A program made the translations under genes and the position numbers. A stretch of 45,568 nt of DNA. Origin: Planctomycetota bacterium. GTDB taxonomy: Bacteria > Planctomycetota > SZUA-567. The DNA is taken from NCBI GenBank assembly GCA_031270145.1, contig JAISYD010000258.1, positions 1 through 45,568 of the forward strand, read 5' to 3'. This document shows, piece after piece, positions 11,697 through 20,260 of this stretch; the stretch's first letter is position 1, and every line of letters starts with the position of its first letter. The notes beneath the pieces were generated by a model. It did no database searches. It was not told the origin of the DNA and was given only the letters and a program-made list of their open reading frames with translations.

Positions 11697-12278
11697 ATGG
11701 ATGACCAAGACGCGCCGGCATCGCGCCCCTCCCTCCGGCAAGACTGGCGGGGCTATGTCTGCCGGAACCCCGACGATTTGCTGGCTGCCCTTTGCCTGGC
11801 GGGCCTGATCGGCCTGATGTTTTTCTCCATCCTCATGCGTTACCTGTTCAAAACGCCCCTGATGTGGTCGGAGGAGGTAATTACCCTCCTGTTCATGTGG
11901 GTGATCGGACTGGGCGCGGTTTCGGCTCAGAAAACCCGCCGCCACCTGGTCGTCGATCTGCTGACGGCCGCCCTTCCCCCGCGCCTCCAGGTCGGGATCG
12001 GCATCCCGACCAAGCTGGTTTACCTGGCGGTCGTCGTCGCCACCGGCTATTACGGCTGGCTGCTTTCCCTCATGGCCCGCGACAAGATAACCAACATGCT
12101 TAGCATCCCCTACACCTATATGGACATCGCCATCCCCGTCGGCATGCTGGGTATGGCGGTTTTCATCCTGCGCGATCTCCGCCGCGATTTCCTGGCCCTG
12201 TTCCCGGGCCGGCCGGGGCCGCCGATCCAGGACATCGTCGCCGAGATCGAGGCCGAGGCGTTGCGGGACGGAAAATAA
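11697..12278 (+). CDS. TRAP transporter small permease (DctQ family), first system
   Basis: Four-helix membrane subunit (193 residues) that links the binding protein to the large permease. Hydrophobic segments lie near residues 27-47, 60-80, 100-125 and 140-160, with the family-typical SEEVITLLFMWVIGLGA stretch after the first helix. It begins with a hydrophilic extension of about 25 residues and ends with a charged tail. It sits 73 bases after dctP and 51 bases before dctM. The ribosome binding site is weak (GGGTAACGATTC), so expression may depend on coupling to dctP. Confidence 0.88.
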   Translation: MDDQDAPASRPSLRQDWRGYVCRNPDDLLAALCLAGLIGLMFFSILMRYLFKTPLMWSEEVITLLFMWVIGLGAVSAQKTRRHLVVDLLTAALPPRLQVGIGIPTKLVYLAVVVATGYYGWLLSLMARDKITNMLSIPYTYMDIAIPVGMLGMAVFILRDLRRDFLALFPGRPGPPIQDIVAEIEAEALRDGK

Positions 12279-12329
12279 TCCCCGGCAAAAATCTGGCGGC
12301 CGGTCCGCCGGAGCTGGAGAGCGGACGCC

Positions 12330-13613
12330 ATGGAAGTGTATCTCCCCGTCATACTGATGCTTTTGGGGTTGTTCCTAGGTCTACCCGTCTTCCCCTCGAT
12401 ATTCCTCGCGGTGTTGATCTATTTTCCGCTGGCCGGCAACCCCCGCGCGGCCATAGGGGTGCAGCGGCTGATCGGCGCGGCCGAGAATTCGGTCATCCTC
12501 GCCGTGCCTTTTTTTATCATGGTCGGTAGCCTGATGAACTATACGGGCATCACCCGGCGCATGCTCAATCTGGCCGATGTCCTCTCCGGCCGCTTGGCCG
12601 GCGGCTTGGCCCAGACCAACATCCTCCTCTCCACCCTCATGGGGGGCATATCCGCCTCCAACCTGGCCGATTGCGCCATGACCTGCAAAGTGCTGGCGCC
12701 GGAAATGGAGCGCCGCGGCTTCAGCCGGGAATACTCCGCCGCCGTCACCGCCGCCAGCAGCCTGATCACCCCGATCATTCCGCCGGGCATCGCCCTGATC
12801 ATCTACGGCTACGTAGCCGACGTCTCCATAGGCAGGATGTTCATGGCCGGCATCATCCCCGGCCTCTCCATCTTCCTCGCCATGGCCGTCGCCACCCACA
12901 TAATATCCCGCCGCCGAGGCTACAAGCCCAGCCGCGCGGCTTGGCCCACGCTAGGCGAATTGGCCGCGGCGGTCTGGAACGCCCTGCCCGGGCTGTCGCT
13001 GGTGCTGGTAATCATCGGCGGCATCCGCCTAGGCGTTTTCACGCCCACCGAGGCCGGGGCGGCGGCGGTGGTGTTCATCATCGCCATCGGGACCCTGGTG
13101 TACCGGGAGATGCGCCTGGAGCATCTTTATTACGCCCTGGTAGACTGCGCCCGCTCCACCGCCTCCATCATGTTGGTCATCATGGCCTGTTCCGCCTTCT
13201 CCTGGATATTGTCGTGGGAGCAGGTGACGCTCCACATCACCCGGTACATCACCGGCGTCACCGACGATCCTCGAGTTTTCCTGGCGGCGCTGAACATTTT
13301 CCTCCTGATCTGCGGCATGTTCATGGAGGGGAACGCCCTCCTCATCGTCCTGGTGCCGATCCTGAAGCCCACCGCCGTGGCCATGAACATCGACCTAGTC
13401 CAATTCGGCATCATCTTTATCATCAATCTGGCCATAGGCACCTTGACCCCGCCGATCGGGACGGTGACGCTCCTGGCCGTCAACCTGACCAATTCCCGGA
13501 TGGGGCCGTTCCTCAAGGAATTATTGCCCTATCTTGGCTGCCTGTTGTTGGTGCTGCTACTCTGTACCTATTGGCCGGCCTATGTCGCCTGGTTCCCCGA
13601 TCTGGCGCAATGA
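12330..13613 (+). CDS. TRAP transporter large permease (DctM family), first system
   Basis: Translocating subunit of the TRAP system (427 residues), an ion-coupled secondary transporter with about 12 membrane segments. Family hallmarks include the NSVILAVPFFIMVGSLMNYTGI segment, the STLMGGISAS loop, ITPIIPPGIALIIYGYVA, and GTLTPPIGTVTLLAVN near the C-terminus. A GGAGAG ribosome binding site precedes ATG 12330. It completes the first dctPQM set. No convincing terminator follows; the next 149 bases before the IS remnant look empty. Confidence 0.94.
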   Translation: MEVYLPVILMLLGLFLGLPVFPSIFLAVLIYFPLAGNPRAAIGVQRLIGAAENSVILAVPFFIMVGSLMNYTGITRRMLNLADVLSGRLAGGLAQTNILLSTLMGGISASNLADCAMTCKVLAPEMERRGFSREYSAAVTAASSLITPIIPPGIALIIYGYVADVSIGRMFMAGIIPGLSIFLAMAVATHIISRRRGYKPSRAAWPTLGELAAAVWNALPGLSLVLVIIGGIRLGVFTPTEAGAAAVVFIIAIGTLVYREMRLEHLYYALVDCARSTASIMLVIMACSAFSWILSWEQVTLHITRYITGVTDDPRVFLAALNIFLLICGMFMEGNALLIVLVPILKPTAVAMNIDLVQFGIIFIINLAIGTLTPPIGTVTLLAVNLTNSRMGPFLKELLPYLGCLLLVLLLCTYWPAYVAWFPDLAQ

Positions 13614-13762
13614 GGGATCGCGGCCGGCGGCGCGCAACAGATAGGCGACCGACGCGGCAAACCCCACCCTTGCCGTTTTCTCCCGCCTGCCGATGCTTTC
13701 CTGAATTTTTGGGAGAGTTGGCGCAGGTCGGGCCGGCTTGACCGGAAGGAAAGCGGGGCGGT

Positions 13763-14131
13763 TTGTCCGCTGTCGGCGGGATCGTGTCGGAGCGCTTGTT
13801 CGGCAAGGTCAAGAGCAAGAAGACGCGCCACTATGCTTTGAGCAAATGTTTCAACGCCGGGGAGGTTGCGAAGATCGCCCGGAATCGTTGGGGCATGGAG
13901 AATTCGCCGCATGGGATTTTGGACGCGGTGTTTCGTGAAGACGAATGCCGGGTGTGGGCAGGCTTCGCCGCCGAGAGTTTCGTGACGCTTCGTTATATGG
14001 CGCTCAATCTTCTGAAGCAAGGAACGCGAAGCAAACGCGGCGCCAAGACAAGACGCAAGGCGGTTGGAGGGGATGCAAGCCATCTCCTCGAACCGCTCAA
14101 AGGAAATTTTCAGGCGTTAGTCCTGTTATAA
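13763..14131 (+). pseudogene. ISAs1-family transposase remnant (C-terminal part)
   Basis: The frame encodes about 120 residues matching the C-terminal end of ISAs1-type (DDE) transposases: KKTRHYALSK, then RNRWGMENSPHGILDAVFRE, including the catalytic-region Glu and the N-x-LHW-like segment, then ALNLLKQ. The N-terminal two thirds, with the first catalytic aspartates, are absent. No terminal inverted repeats were recognised. It marks the left edge of the AT-richer catabolic island. An IS66-type remnant lies beyond the other edge. Confidence 0.8.
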
Positions 14132-14153
14132 ATCAAAACGATAAAAGGGGGTG

Positions 14154-14190
14154 GTCAGAATCTCCCTCACAGCCGAAAGGCGATTGAGAC
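14154..14190 (+). repeat. Solitary CRISPR-repeat-like sequence, 37 bases
   Basis: A 37-base stretch starting GTCAGAATCTCCCTCAC, with a short central stem GCC-GAAA-GGC, and ending CGATTGAGAC. Length, the small internal palindrome and the ATTGAGAC end all resemble known CRISPR repeats ending in ATTGAAAC or ATTGAGAC. Only one copy is visible, with no array and no cas gene in the window, so it may be the last relic of a locus or chance. It lies 23 bases after the ISAs1 remnant. Confidence 0.4.
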
Positions 14191-14230
14191 CGCAAGGCTT
14201 TTCCCTTTCCACGTAAAATCGCCCCAGCAT

Positions 14231-14258
14231 CTATAAATTTCAAGCGAAAATTTTATAG
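14231..14258 (+). other. AT-rich hairpin ahead of the island promoter
   Basis: CTATAAATTT and AAATTTTATAG form an inverted repeat with a one-base bulge and a 7-base loop, 17 bases upstream of the -35 element. It could stop transcription coming from the IS remnant or bind a regulator. The remaining 14132-14435 sequence holds the CRISPR-like repeat, this hairpin and the promoter. Confidence 0.35.
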
Positions 14259-14275
14259 GGAAAAATAAAATTCTC

Positions 14276-14305
14276 TTGACAAGCGGGGGAAAAATCATAC
14301 ACTAT
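14276..14305 (+). promoter_or_regulatory. Promoter of the island operon
   Basis: A perfect TTGACA is followed by TACACT after 16 bases or CACTAT after 18 bases. The AT-rich surroundings favour activity. It would transcribe the first iclR gene and probably the downstream catabolic genes, with a leader of roughly 125 bases. Confidence 0.6.
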
Positions 14306-14308
14306 GTT

Positions 14309-14327
14309 CATACGATATTACAGTATG
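14309..14327. promoter_or_regulatory. Possible regulator operator at the start site
   Basis: CATAC and GTATG arms enclose nine bases directly downstream of the -10. A further CATAC occurs at 14296-14300, so this pentamer appears in three places around the start site. This is a plausible IclR-type autoregulatory site. The evidence is only repeat symmetry and position. Confidence 0.4.
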
Positions 14328-14435
14328 AGGTTCATGGATTGTGTATGCGCTTTACATCCATGCGCCCTCGCTCAAAAAGCAACGCCTAGTTCCGGAAAAA
14401 TGCCCGCCTTTGCCGGGAAATGATGAGGTGAAACG

Positions 14436-15245
14436 GTGAACAACACCATTAAGCGGACGATGAACGTGCTGGCCCTGATTGCGGAGTCCAATCAATCGTT
14501 GAATATGGCGGAAATACGCAAGGCGCTCAATTTACCCAAAAGCACCGCCTCGGACATATTGAATTCGCTTGTGGAACTGGGAATTTTGAACTTCAACCCC
14601 GATGATGGTAATTCGTTAACGCTAGGCGAAGCGTTTTTCTGGTTGTCTGCGAAATTCGTCAACAATAACGGGCTTCTCTCGATTGCGAGAGGATGCATGC
14701 AGCCGTTGGCTGAAAAAATCGGATTATCCGTTTTCCTGTCCGTATTCAGGAATGGGAAAATGACTTTTCTTGAAAAAACCGATGCCGACAATGCATTGCA
14801 ACCTAATTATCTATCCGGAAGCGTATCTCCGCTGCACGCAAGTGCCTGCGGCAAGGCATTCTTGGCGATCCATGATTTCCCGGACATCAAGTCATTGGTG
14901 GGTTGTGAACCATTCGAGAGATTTACCAAAAATACACTGGTAAGTTATGGGGAACTTTTGATTGATATTGAAGCGGCGAGAGAGAGGAAATACAGCATTG
15001 AAAACATGGAACGGACGGATCAGATAGTGGGAGTTGCCGCCCCAATTCGACAGGCGGATAGTTCTGGAATCGCGGCCATATCGGTATTGGGTTTGTGCCA
15101 ACACATGCCTGACGACAGAATGGCCGTGATTGGATCGGAAATATCCATGGCGGCTCTGCGCATTTCCAAAAGATTGGGATTTGTGGGGAATAATGTCTTG
15201 GCGTCATTCGACGGCGCCCATGATAAACATACCCTGCGTCTATGA
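14436..15245 (+). CDS. IclR-family transcriptional regulator, upstream copy
   Basis: DNA-binding regulator (269 residues) with an N-terminal winged helix (LNMAEIRKALNLPKSTASDI, about residues 22-41) and a C-terminal IclR effector domain containing the conserved LHASACGKAFLA and VAAPIRQ segments. The start is GTG 14436 with GAGGTG upstream. It is the first gene of the island operon, 31 bases before the CoA-transferase, and probably senses the pathway substrate and controls its own promoter. A second IclR gene closes the cluster, so the pathway is bracketed by two related but clearly different regulators. The C-terminal tail of about 20 residues beyond the domain is unusual. Confidence 0.92.
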   Translation: MNNTIKRTMNVLALIAESNQSLNMAEIRKALNLPKSTASDILNSLVELGILNFNPDDGNSLTLGEAFFWLSAKFVNNNGLLSIARGCMQPLAEKIGLSVFLSVFRNGKMTFLEKTDADNALQPNYLSGSVSPLHASACGKAFLAIHDFPDIKSLVGCEPFERFTKNTLVSYGELLIDIEAARERKYSIENMERTDQIVGVAAPIRQADSSGIAAISVLGLCQHMPDDRMAVIGSEISMAALRISKRLGFVGNNVLASFDGAHDKHTLRL

Positions 15246-15276
15246 TGTGCGGGGAAGGATCGGGGAGGGAGAAAAC

Positions 15277-16455
15277 GTGATTGAAGGAGTTAGGATTCTT
15301 AGTTTTACGCATTACCTGCAAGGACCTTCGGCTGTGCAAAACTTGGCCGATTTGGGCGCCGATGTCATTAAAATCGAACCGCCCAAGGGTGCGTATGAGC
15401 GCCATTGGTCCGGGTGCAATACGTATGTCAACGGGATCAGCGTATTTTATATGCTTGCCGGACGCAACCAACGCGCCGTCGCCCTTGATTTGAAGTCCGA
15501 AGACGGGGTAAGGGTGATATATGAACTGGTGAAAAAATACGATGTCGTGGTCGAAAACTTCAAGGTTGGAGTCATGGATCGCCTGGGACTCGGCTACGAG
15601 AAGCTCAAGGAAGTCAACCCGCGCGTAATCTATTGTTCCTGCTCTGGCTATGGAGCCAGCGGACCAAAATCGAAGCAACCGGGTCAAGATCTTTTGGCGC
15701 AAGGCATGGGCGGACTGGCGGAACTGACCGGACCTGGGGATCGCCCCCCATCCGCCGTCGGGACTCCTGTCGTGGACCAGCATGCCGCTGTTCTGGCGGC
15801 CCTAGGCATTTTGGCGGCGATATATAACCGCGATAGAACCGGTGATGGCTGCAAGGTGGACAATTGCCTTCTTAACGCCGCCATAGATCTCCAACAGGAG
15901 CCCATTTGTTATTTTATGAACGGCGGCAAACTCACCGAGCGGCCGTCGACTGGCCTGAGTTCTAGGATGCATCAATCTCCATATGGGATATACAAGACGA
16001 AGGATTCCTCCATAACGTTATCCCTAACATCTTATTCCACCCTGAAGGAAATCTTTTCCCCGGGGTCTTTGGATAGTTTCAAGCCGGAAGATCAGATGGA
16101 AAACCGAATTGAATTCGACAGGGTAGTTGCGACGGAAATGCTGAAACGCACCACGGCGGAATGGACGGAAATATTCGAAAGGCATTCCATTTGGTATGCT
16201 CCGGTCAATTTTTATCCGGAACTCGTCAAGGACCCGCAGGTTATCCACAACGAGATAATATTGGAACTCGATACTCCTGAAGCCGGGCCGATCAAAGTTT
16301 TGAATCATCCCGTCCGTTACAATGGCAAGGCTCCGGAATTGCGCAGGAATCCCCCGAAATTAGGGGAGCACACCGTTGAAGTACTTAGGGAAATCGGGTA
16401 CGCCGACGAGGCGATCAAATCATTGCTTGCATCGGGAATTGCCAAAGGACTGTGA
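15277..16455 (+). CDS. Type III CoA-transferase (CaiB/BaiF/Frc family)
   Basis: Transfers CoA between an acyl-CoA donor and a free organic acid, the activation step of many catabolic routes (carnitine, oxalate, aromatic and branched dicarboxylic acids). The 392-residue length is typical. It starts VIEGVRILSFTHYLQGPSA and has LGADVIKIEPP and the conserved aspartate Asp138 in PGQDLLAQGMGGL, the residue that forms the acyl-anhydride in this family. GTG 15277 follows GGGAGAAAAC; the track ORF beginning at 15130 overlaps the regulator and is too long. The adjacent hydratase and TRAP genes suggest it activates the imported acid. The substrate is unknown; CaiB-like naming should be avoided without data. 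Confidence 0.92.
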   Translation: MIEGVRILSFTHYLQGPSAVQNLADLGADVIKIEPPKGAYERHWSGCNTYVNGISVFYMLAGRNQRAVALDLKSEDGVRVIYELVKKYDVVVENFKVGVMDRLGLGYEKLKEVNPRVIYCSCSGYGASGPKSKQPGQDLLAQGMGGLAELTGPGDRPPSAVGTPVVDQHAAVLAALGILAAIYNRDRTGDGCKVDNCLLNAAIDLQQEPICYFMNGGKLTERPSTGLSSRMHQSPYGIYKTKDSSITLSLTSYSTLKEIFSPGSLDSFKPEDQMENRIEFDRVVATEMLKRTTAEWTEIFERHSIWYAPVNFYPELVKDPQVIHNEIILELDTPEAGPIKVLNHPVRYNGKAPELRRNPPKLGEHTVEVLREIGYADEAIKSLLASGIAKGL

Positions 16456-16507
16456 CTCCGAAGGAAAGAACGATTTGTGTTTCCTGAAGCCCGGGGAGAG
16501 AGGGAAC

Positions 16508-17296
16508 ATGGACTATATCAATAAACTTGTGCGTATTGAAAAGAAAAACAAGGGCGTCTGCCTGGTGACTCTGAACAATCCGCCATTGAACCTTGTCACG
16601 CTTCCGTTGAGGGATGAATTTAATGACGCGTTGCGGAAACTGGATGTTGACGGAACCGTACGGGTAGTCGTATTGACCGGATCCGGATCGCGCGCCTTTT
16701 GCGTGGGTTCTGACGTCAAGGAATTTCCTGAAGTTTGGGACGACGTCGTGGGAAAGAAACTGCAGAAGGAGAATGAAACCTTCAACGCCATTGAATTTCT
16801 TTCTCGCCCGGTATTATGCGCCATGGAAGGCGTAGTCTGCGGCGGCGGGTTCGAAATAGCCATGGCCTGCGACATGCGGATACTGTCGGAACGGGGCAAA
16901 ATAGCCATGCCTGAAATCAATTTGGGCGTTTTTCCCGGCAGCGGCGGCCTATTCCGCCTGCCTAAGTTGGTCGGACCCTCCAAAGCCATGGAAATGATGT
17001 ATCTCGGAGAGTTCGTGGAAGCCGAGGAATGTGTGCGCATTGGATTGGTGAACCGCCTGGCCCCGGAAGGGAAAGCGGTGGAAAAGGCGTTGGAGATCGC
17101 CGAGGAAATTGCCGTCAAGCCTTTCGAGGCCGTCAAGTTAATCAAACGAGGAGTTCGAGACCTTGGCCGGAAGTCCACGGAGGAATCCTTTATTGATAAT
17201 CTCCGTTACAGTAAGGAGATATTCAAAACTCCCGATTGCGCCGAGGGTGTGGACGCTTTTCTCCATAAGCGCAAACCGGCATTCAAACAGGTATAA
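16508..17296 (+). CDS. Enoyl-CoA hydratase/isomerase (crotonase family)
   Basis: Crotonase-fold enzyme (262 residues) acting on a CoA thioester. The oxyanion-hole segments are present (SRAFCVGSDV and VVCGGGFEIAMACD). Both glutamates needed for syn-hydration are kept: Glu116 in GGGFE and Glu136 in MPEINLGVFPGSGG, which favours a true hydratase over an isomerase. ATG 16508 has GGAGAGAGGG in front; the track start at 16376 overlaps the CoA-transferase. It lies 52 bases after that gene, so the two probably act in sequence, with the CoA-activated acid (or its dehydrogenated product) being hydrated to a beta-hydroxyacyl-CoA. Confidence 0.93.
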   Translation: MDYINKLVRIEKKNKGVCLVTLNNPPLNLVTLPLRDEFNDALRKLDVDGTVRVVVLTGSGSRAFCVGSDVKEFPEVWDDVVGKKLQKENETFNAIEFLSRPVLCAMEGVVCGGGFEIAMACDMRILSERGKIAMPEINLGVFPGSGGLFRLPKLVGPSKAMEMMYLGEFVEAEECVRIGLVNRLAPEGKAVEKALEIAEEIAVKPFEAVKLIKRGVRDLGRKSTEESFIDNLRYSKEIFKTPDCAEGVDAFLHKRKPAFKQV

Positions 17297-17352
17297 TATA
17301 TTTTCGGCCGAAGCCGAAAATAATTTCATCGTTCGTGTCAGGAGGAATCAGG

Positions 17353-18330
17353 ATGAGAAAATTGTGTGGTGTCGTAATGATTGGATGCTTTTGCATTTTC
17401 GCGCTGTCCCAATCATTGGTTTACGCCGGGCAATACACATTGAAAATGTCGACGTCGCAAGGTGAAACCCATCCCCTGGTGGAGGGATTCAGGGAATGGG
17501 CGAAACGAGTGGCTATCCGCACCAATGGCAATTTGAATATCGAAGTGTATCCGAGTTCGCAACTCGGCAACGACGAAGATGTCATTGAACAGGCCATCAA
17601 CGGCCTCAACGTCGCCATCCTCACCGATGGTGCGCGCATGGCCAACTACGTGAAGGAAATGGGCATCATCATGTTGCCTTATTTCTCCGATTCATACGAC
17701 GAGTTCATGCAGGTGTGCAATTCGGCGGAATTCAAGGAATGGGAAGATCGCCTTACCAGCGAGGGCCTGAAAGTCATCAATTTCAATTGGACCGACGGCT
17801 TCCGCCATTTCCTCAATAATGTTCCGGTCCGCAAGCCCGCCGATCTGAGAGATCAGCGAGTCCGTACGGGAGGATCCCCCGTCTATATCGAATCCGTGGC
17901 GTCGCTGGGCGCTACCCCGGTCGCCATGCCGCTCACCGAGGTCTATCCCGCCGTACAGCAAAAGGCCATTGACGGAGTGGAACAACAAAACACGGCCAAC
18001 TATACCTATCGCTTTTATGAAGTGTTGCATTATCTCAATAAAACTTCGCATATCCTCCTCATCAACGGGATAGTTTGTTCCAATTCATGGTATGAGGGAA
18101 TTCCGGACGAATACAAGAAAGCCCTGACTGATGAGGCGGTGGCGATAGCGGAAGTTACCTCGAGGAAGATTCTTGGTTTGTCGGATGATTATGAGAAGAA
18201 GATGATCGAGGCGGGCATGGAATTAGTGGAAGTGGATTTGGATGCATTTAAAAAATCCAGCGAGGCGGTGTATAATAAACTGGGCTACGCCGATCTCCGT
18301 GACCGCATATACAAACAGATAGGAAAATGA
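17353..18330 (+). CDS. TRAP transporter substrate-binding protein (DctP family), island system
   Basis: Periplasmic receptor (325 residues) with a signal peptide ending near SLVYAG and the DctP core: YPSSQLGNDEDVIEQ, RDQRVRTGGSP (conserved arginine) and LTEVYPAVQQKAIDGVEQQN. ATG 17353 follows AGGAGGAATCAGG; the track ORF begins six codons earlier. Its stop overlaps the dctQ start (ATGA), so the three transporter genes are coupled. It is clearly different in sequence from the first DctP at 10.6 kb and shares the lower GC of the island, so it likely carries the acid handled by the neighbouring CoA-transferase. Confidence 0.93.
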   Translation: MRKLCGVVMIGCFCIFALSQSLVYAGQYTLKMSTSQGETHPLVEGFREWAKRVAIRTNGNLNIEVYPSSQLGNDEDVIEQAINGLNVAILTDGARMANYVKEMGIIMLPYFSDSYDEFMQVCNSAEFKEWEDRLTSEGLKVINFNWTDGFRHFLNNVPVRKPADLRDQRVRTGGSPVYIESVASLGATPVAMPLTEVYPAVQQKAIDGVEQQNTANYTYRFYEVLHYLNKTSHILLINGIVCSNSWYEGIPDEYKKALTDEAVAIAEVTSRKILGLSDDYEKKMIEAGMELVEVDLDAFKKSSEAVYNKLGYADLRDRIYKQIGK

Positions 18331-18857
18331 TGTTAGCCGGCATCAGACGAGTCTACGGTTTTGTGACGGCCGCCGAAGCCATGATAATCCAGGCATTTGT
18401 CATTGTCATCGCCTTCATGGTTTTCATTTCCGCCATGGCGAGGACTCTGGGGTATCCTTTGAATTGGAGTGTAGATATTTCCTTGCTGTTGCTTGGCTGG
18501 ACGGTCGGCCTCGGAGGCGACTTGGCATTGCGCCGGAATCGGGTGGTGAGCGTCGATATGATAGTGAATCTTTTTCCATTGAAAATCAGGAAAATCATCG
18601 CCCTTCTCTGGTGTATGGTCATGGCCGTTTTCCTGATATACCTCGTTAAGTTTGGCATTGATTTATGCCTCTCCAATCGAAAAAGAGTGTACCAGACTCT
18701 TCAAATAGGGTATATTTGGGCGACGGCGTCTGTTCCGACCGGAGCTTTTCTAATGTTGGTGACCACTGTGATTCGCTTTTTCAAGATATGGTTGGATATG
18801 CCGTTGACAACTCCGGATGCCGGTTCGAACGACGACGCGCCGGGAGGGTCGTTCTGA
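18327..18857 (+). CDS. TRAP transporter small permease (DctQ family), island system
   Basis: Small membrane subunit (176 residues) with about four hydrophobic helices (near 20-40, 50-68, 88-110 and 128-150). NWSVDISLLLLGWTVGLGGDLALRRN is the typical conserved central stretch. It overlaps dctP by 4 bases and dctM by 1 base, which implies coupled translation at fixed ratios. It ends in a short hydrophilic tail. Confidence 0.9.
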   Translation: MMLAGIRRVYGFVTAAEAMIIQAFVIVIAFMVFISAMARTLGYPLNWSVDISLLLLGWTVGLGGDLALRRNRVVSVDMIVNLFPLKIRKIIALLWCMVMAVFLIYLVKFGIDLCLSNRKRVYQTLQIGYIWATASVPTGAFLMLVTTVIRFFKIWLDMPLTTPDAGSNDDAPGGSF

Positions 18858-20140
18858 TGCTTATTGTGACATTGGCGTTCGTTGTATTTCTCGTTTTCGG
18901 CATGCCGGTGGCGTTTGTCATAGGCATATCTGGTTTTCTATATTTTCTTTGCAATTCGGATGTTCCCACCGCCATTGCGGTACAGCGGTTTCTTGCGACT
19001 ACCCAATCGTTTACCATGCTGGCCATACCGCTTTTCATTTTTGCGGGACATTTGATGAATCACACGGGGATCACGCAACGTATGGTAAAACTTTCCGATG
19101 TCCTTACCGGTCACATGTACGGGAACATTGCGCAAATCAGTTGCGTCTTGTCTACGCTGATGGGCGGCGTGTCGGGTTCGGCCGTTGCCGACGCCGCCAT
19201 GGAATCCAGGGTTCTCGGACCAGCTATGATCAAGCGGGGGTATTCGCGCGGATGGAGTGCCGCCATCAACGGACTGTCTTCAATCATCACCTCCACAATT
19301 CCTCCGAGCATGGGGCTTATCCTGTTCGGATCCGTGGGAGAAGTATCGATAGGGCGACTTTTCGCCGGAGGCATTCTCCCGGGAATTCTCATGATGGCGG
19401 CACTTATGGCAACGGTATCGATTTCCGCCAGGCGTCGTAATTACCTTCCCGAGAGGGCGCGCGGACCAACTTTGCGCGAAGTGTTCACGTCCTTCTATGA
19501 TTGTTTGTGGGCGTTGTTATTCCCGATTATTCTCATTTTCGGCATACGTTTCGGATTGTTCACTCCGTCTGAGGCCGGAGCTTTCGCCGTCGTGTATGCC
19601 GTTTTCGTGGGGAGGGTCATACATCGGGAACTCACTTGGGAAAAATTTCGTACGGCGGTTTTCGAAAGCGGAGTGGACATTGGCGCAGTAATGCTGATTA
19701 TCGCCTGCGCCGGCATTTTCGGATTCGGGATAGTATATGACCGCGTTCCCCAGTTTTTGGCCGGATTTCTTATTTCTTTTACCAATAATTCCTATTTAAT
19801 GTTTCTGGCGATTATCATATTCCTGATCTTGGCCGGTATGTTCATGGAAACCACTGTTATAACTCTGTTAATGACGCCCATACTCCTGCCTGTGGCGATA
19901 AAGGTGGGAATTGATCCGGTTCATTTCGGCCTTGTGATGATGACGACGGTTCAGCTTGGCATCATGAGTCCGCCGGTTGGCGTGGCCTTATATACCGTGT
20001 CTGGAATATTGGAATGCAGCCCCCAAGAGACGGCGCGGGAGGCAATCCCGTTTTTTATCGCCATTCTTGTTCTCATTGCGGTTATGGTTTTTTGGCCGGG
20101 TCTGGTCCTATTCATTCCCAATCTGATTTTTGGCGTTTAG
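18857..20140 (+). CDS. TRAP transporter large permease (DctM family), island system
   Basis: Large translocating subunit (427 residues) starting MLIVTLAFVVFLVFGMPVAF, which is typical for DctM. Conserved parts include TMLAIPLFIFAGHLMNHTGI, STLMGGVSGSAVADAAME, ITSTIPPSMGLILFGSVG and GIMSPPVGVALYTVSGI. ATG 18857 overlaps the dctQ stop and is preceded by GGGAGGG. The track ORF from 18665 is an upstream extension inside dctQ. With the two preceding genes it forms a complete TRAP transporter dedicated to the island. Confidence 0.94.
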   Translation: MLIVTLAFVVFLVFGMPVAFVIGISGFLYFLCNSDVPTAIAVQRFLATTQSFTMLAIPLFIFAGHLMNHTGITQRMVKLSDVLTGHMYGNIAQISCVLSTLMGGVSGSAVADAAMESRVLGPAMIKRGYSRGWSAAINGLSSIITSTIPPSMGLILFGSVGEVSIGRLFAGGILPGILMMAALMATVSISARRRNYLPERARGPTLREVFTSFYDCLWALLFPIILIFGIRFGLFTPSEAGAFAVVYAVFVGRVIHRELTWEKFRTAVFESGVDIGAVMLIIACAGIFGFGIVYDRVPQFLAGFLISFTNNSYLMFLAIIIFLILAGMFMETTVITLLMTPILLPVAIKVGIDPVHFGLVMMTTVQLGIMSPPVGVALYTVSGILECSPQETAREAIPFFIAILVLIAVMVFWPGLVLFIPNLIFGV

Positions 20141-20148
20141 GGTTTGTT

Positions 20149-20228
20149 CGAAATAACTATGCCGAATTCATCGGCAAAGGCGCTGGTGCGACTCGTTCCG
20201 CGCGGATCCTGGCGATACAGTTATTTCG
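20149..20228. repeat. Inverted repeat spacer between dctM and the flavoprotein gene
   Basis: CGAAATAACT (20149-20158) and its exact complement AGTTATTTCG (20219-20228) flank 60 bases that contain a small GCCGA/TCGGC hairpin (20161-20175). The 80-base unit resembles a small non-coding mobile repeat or a processing/attenuation element. It interrupts an otherwise tightly packed operon. Confidence 0.5.
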
Positions 20229-20260
20229 TAACATATTTTGGTTGATTGAGAGGCCGGAAC

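Noticed and set aside
15130-15276. 49-codon N-terminal extension of the CoA-transferase
   Set aside because: It overlaps the iclR end, lacks a ribosome binding site, and the family starts at the (V/M)-I-E-G-V-R-I-L segment, where a GTG with GGGAG exists.
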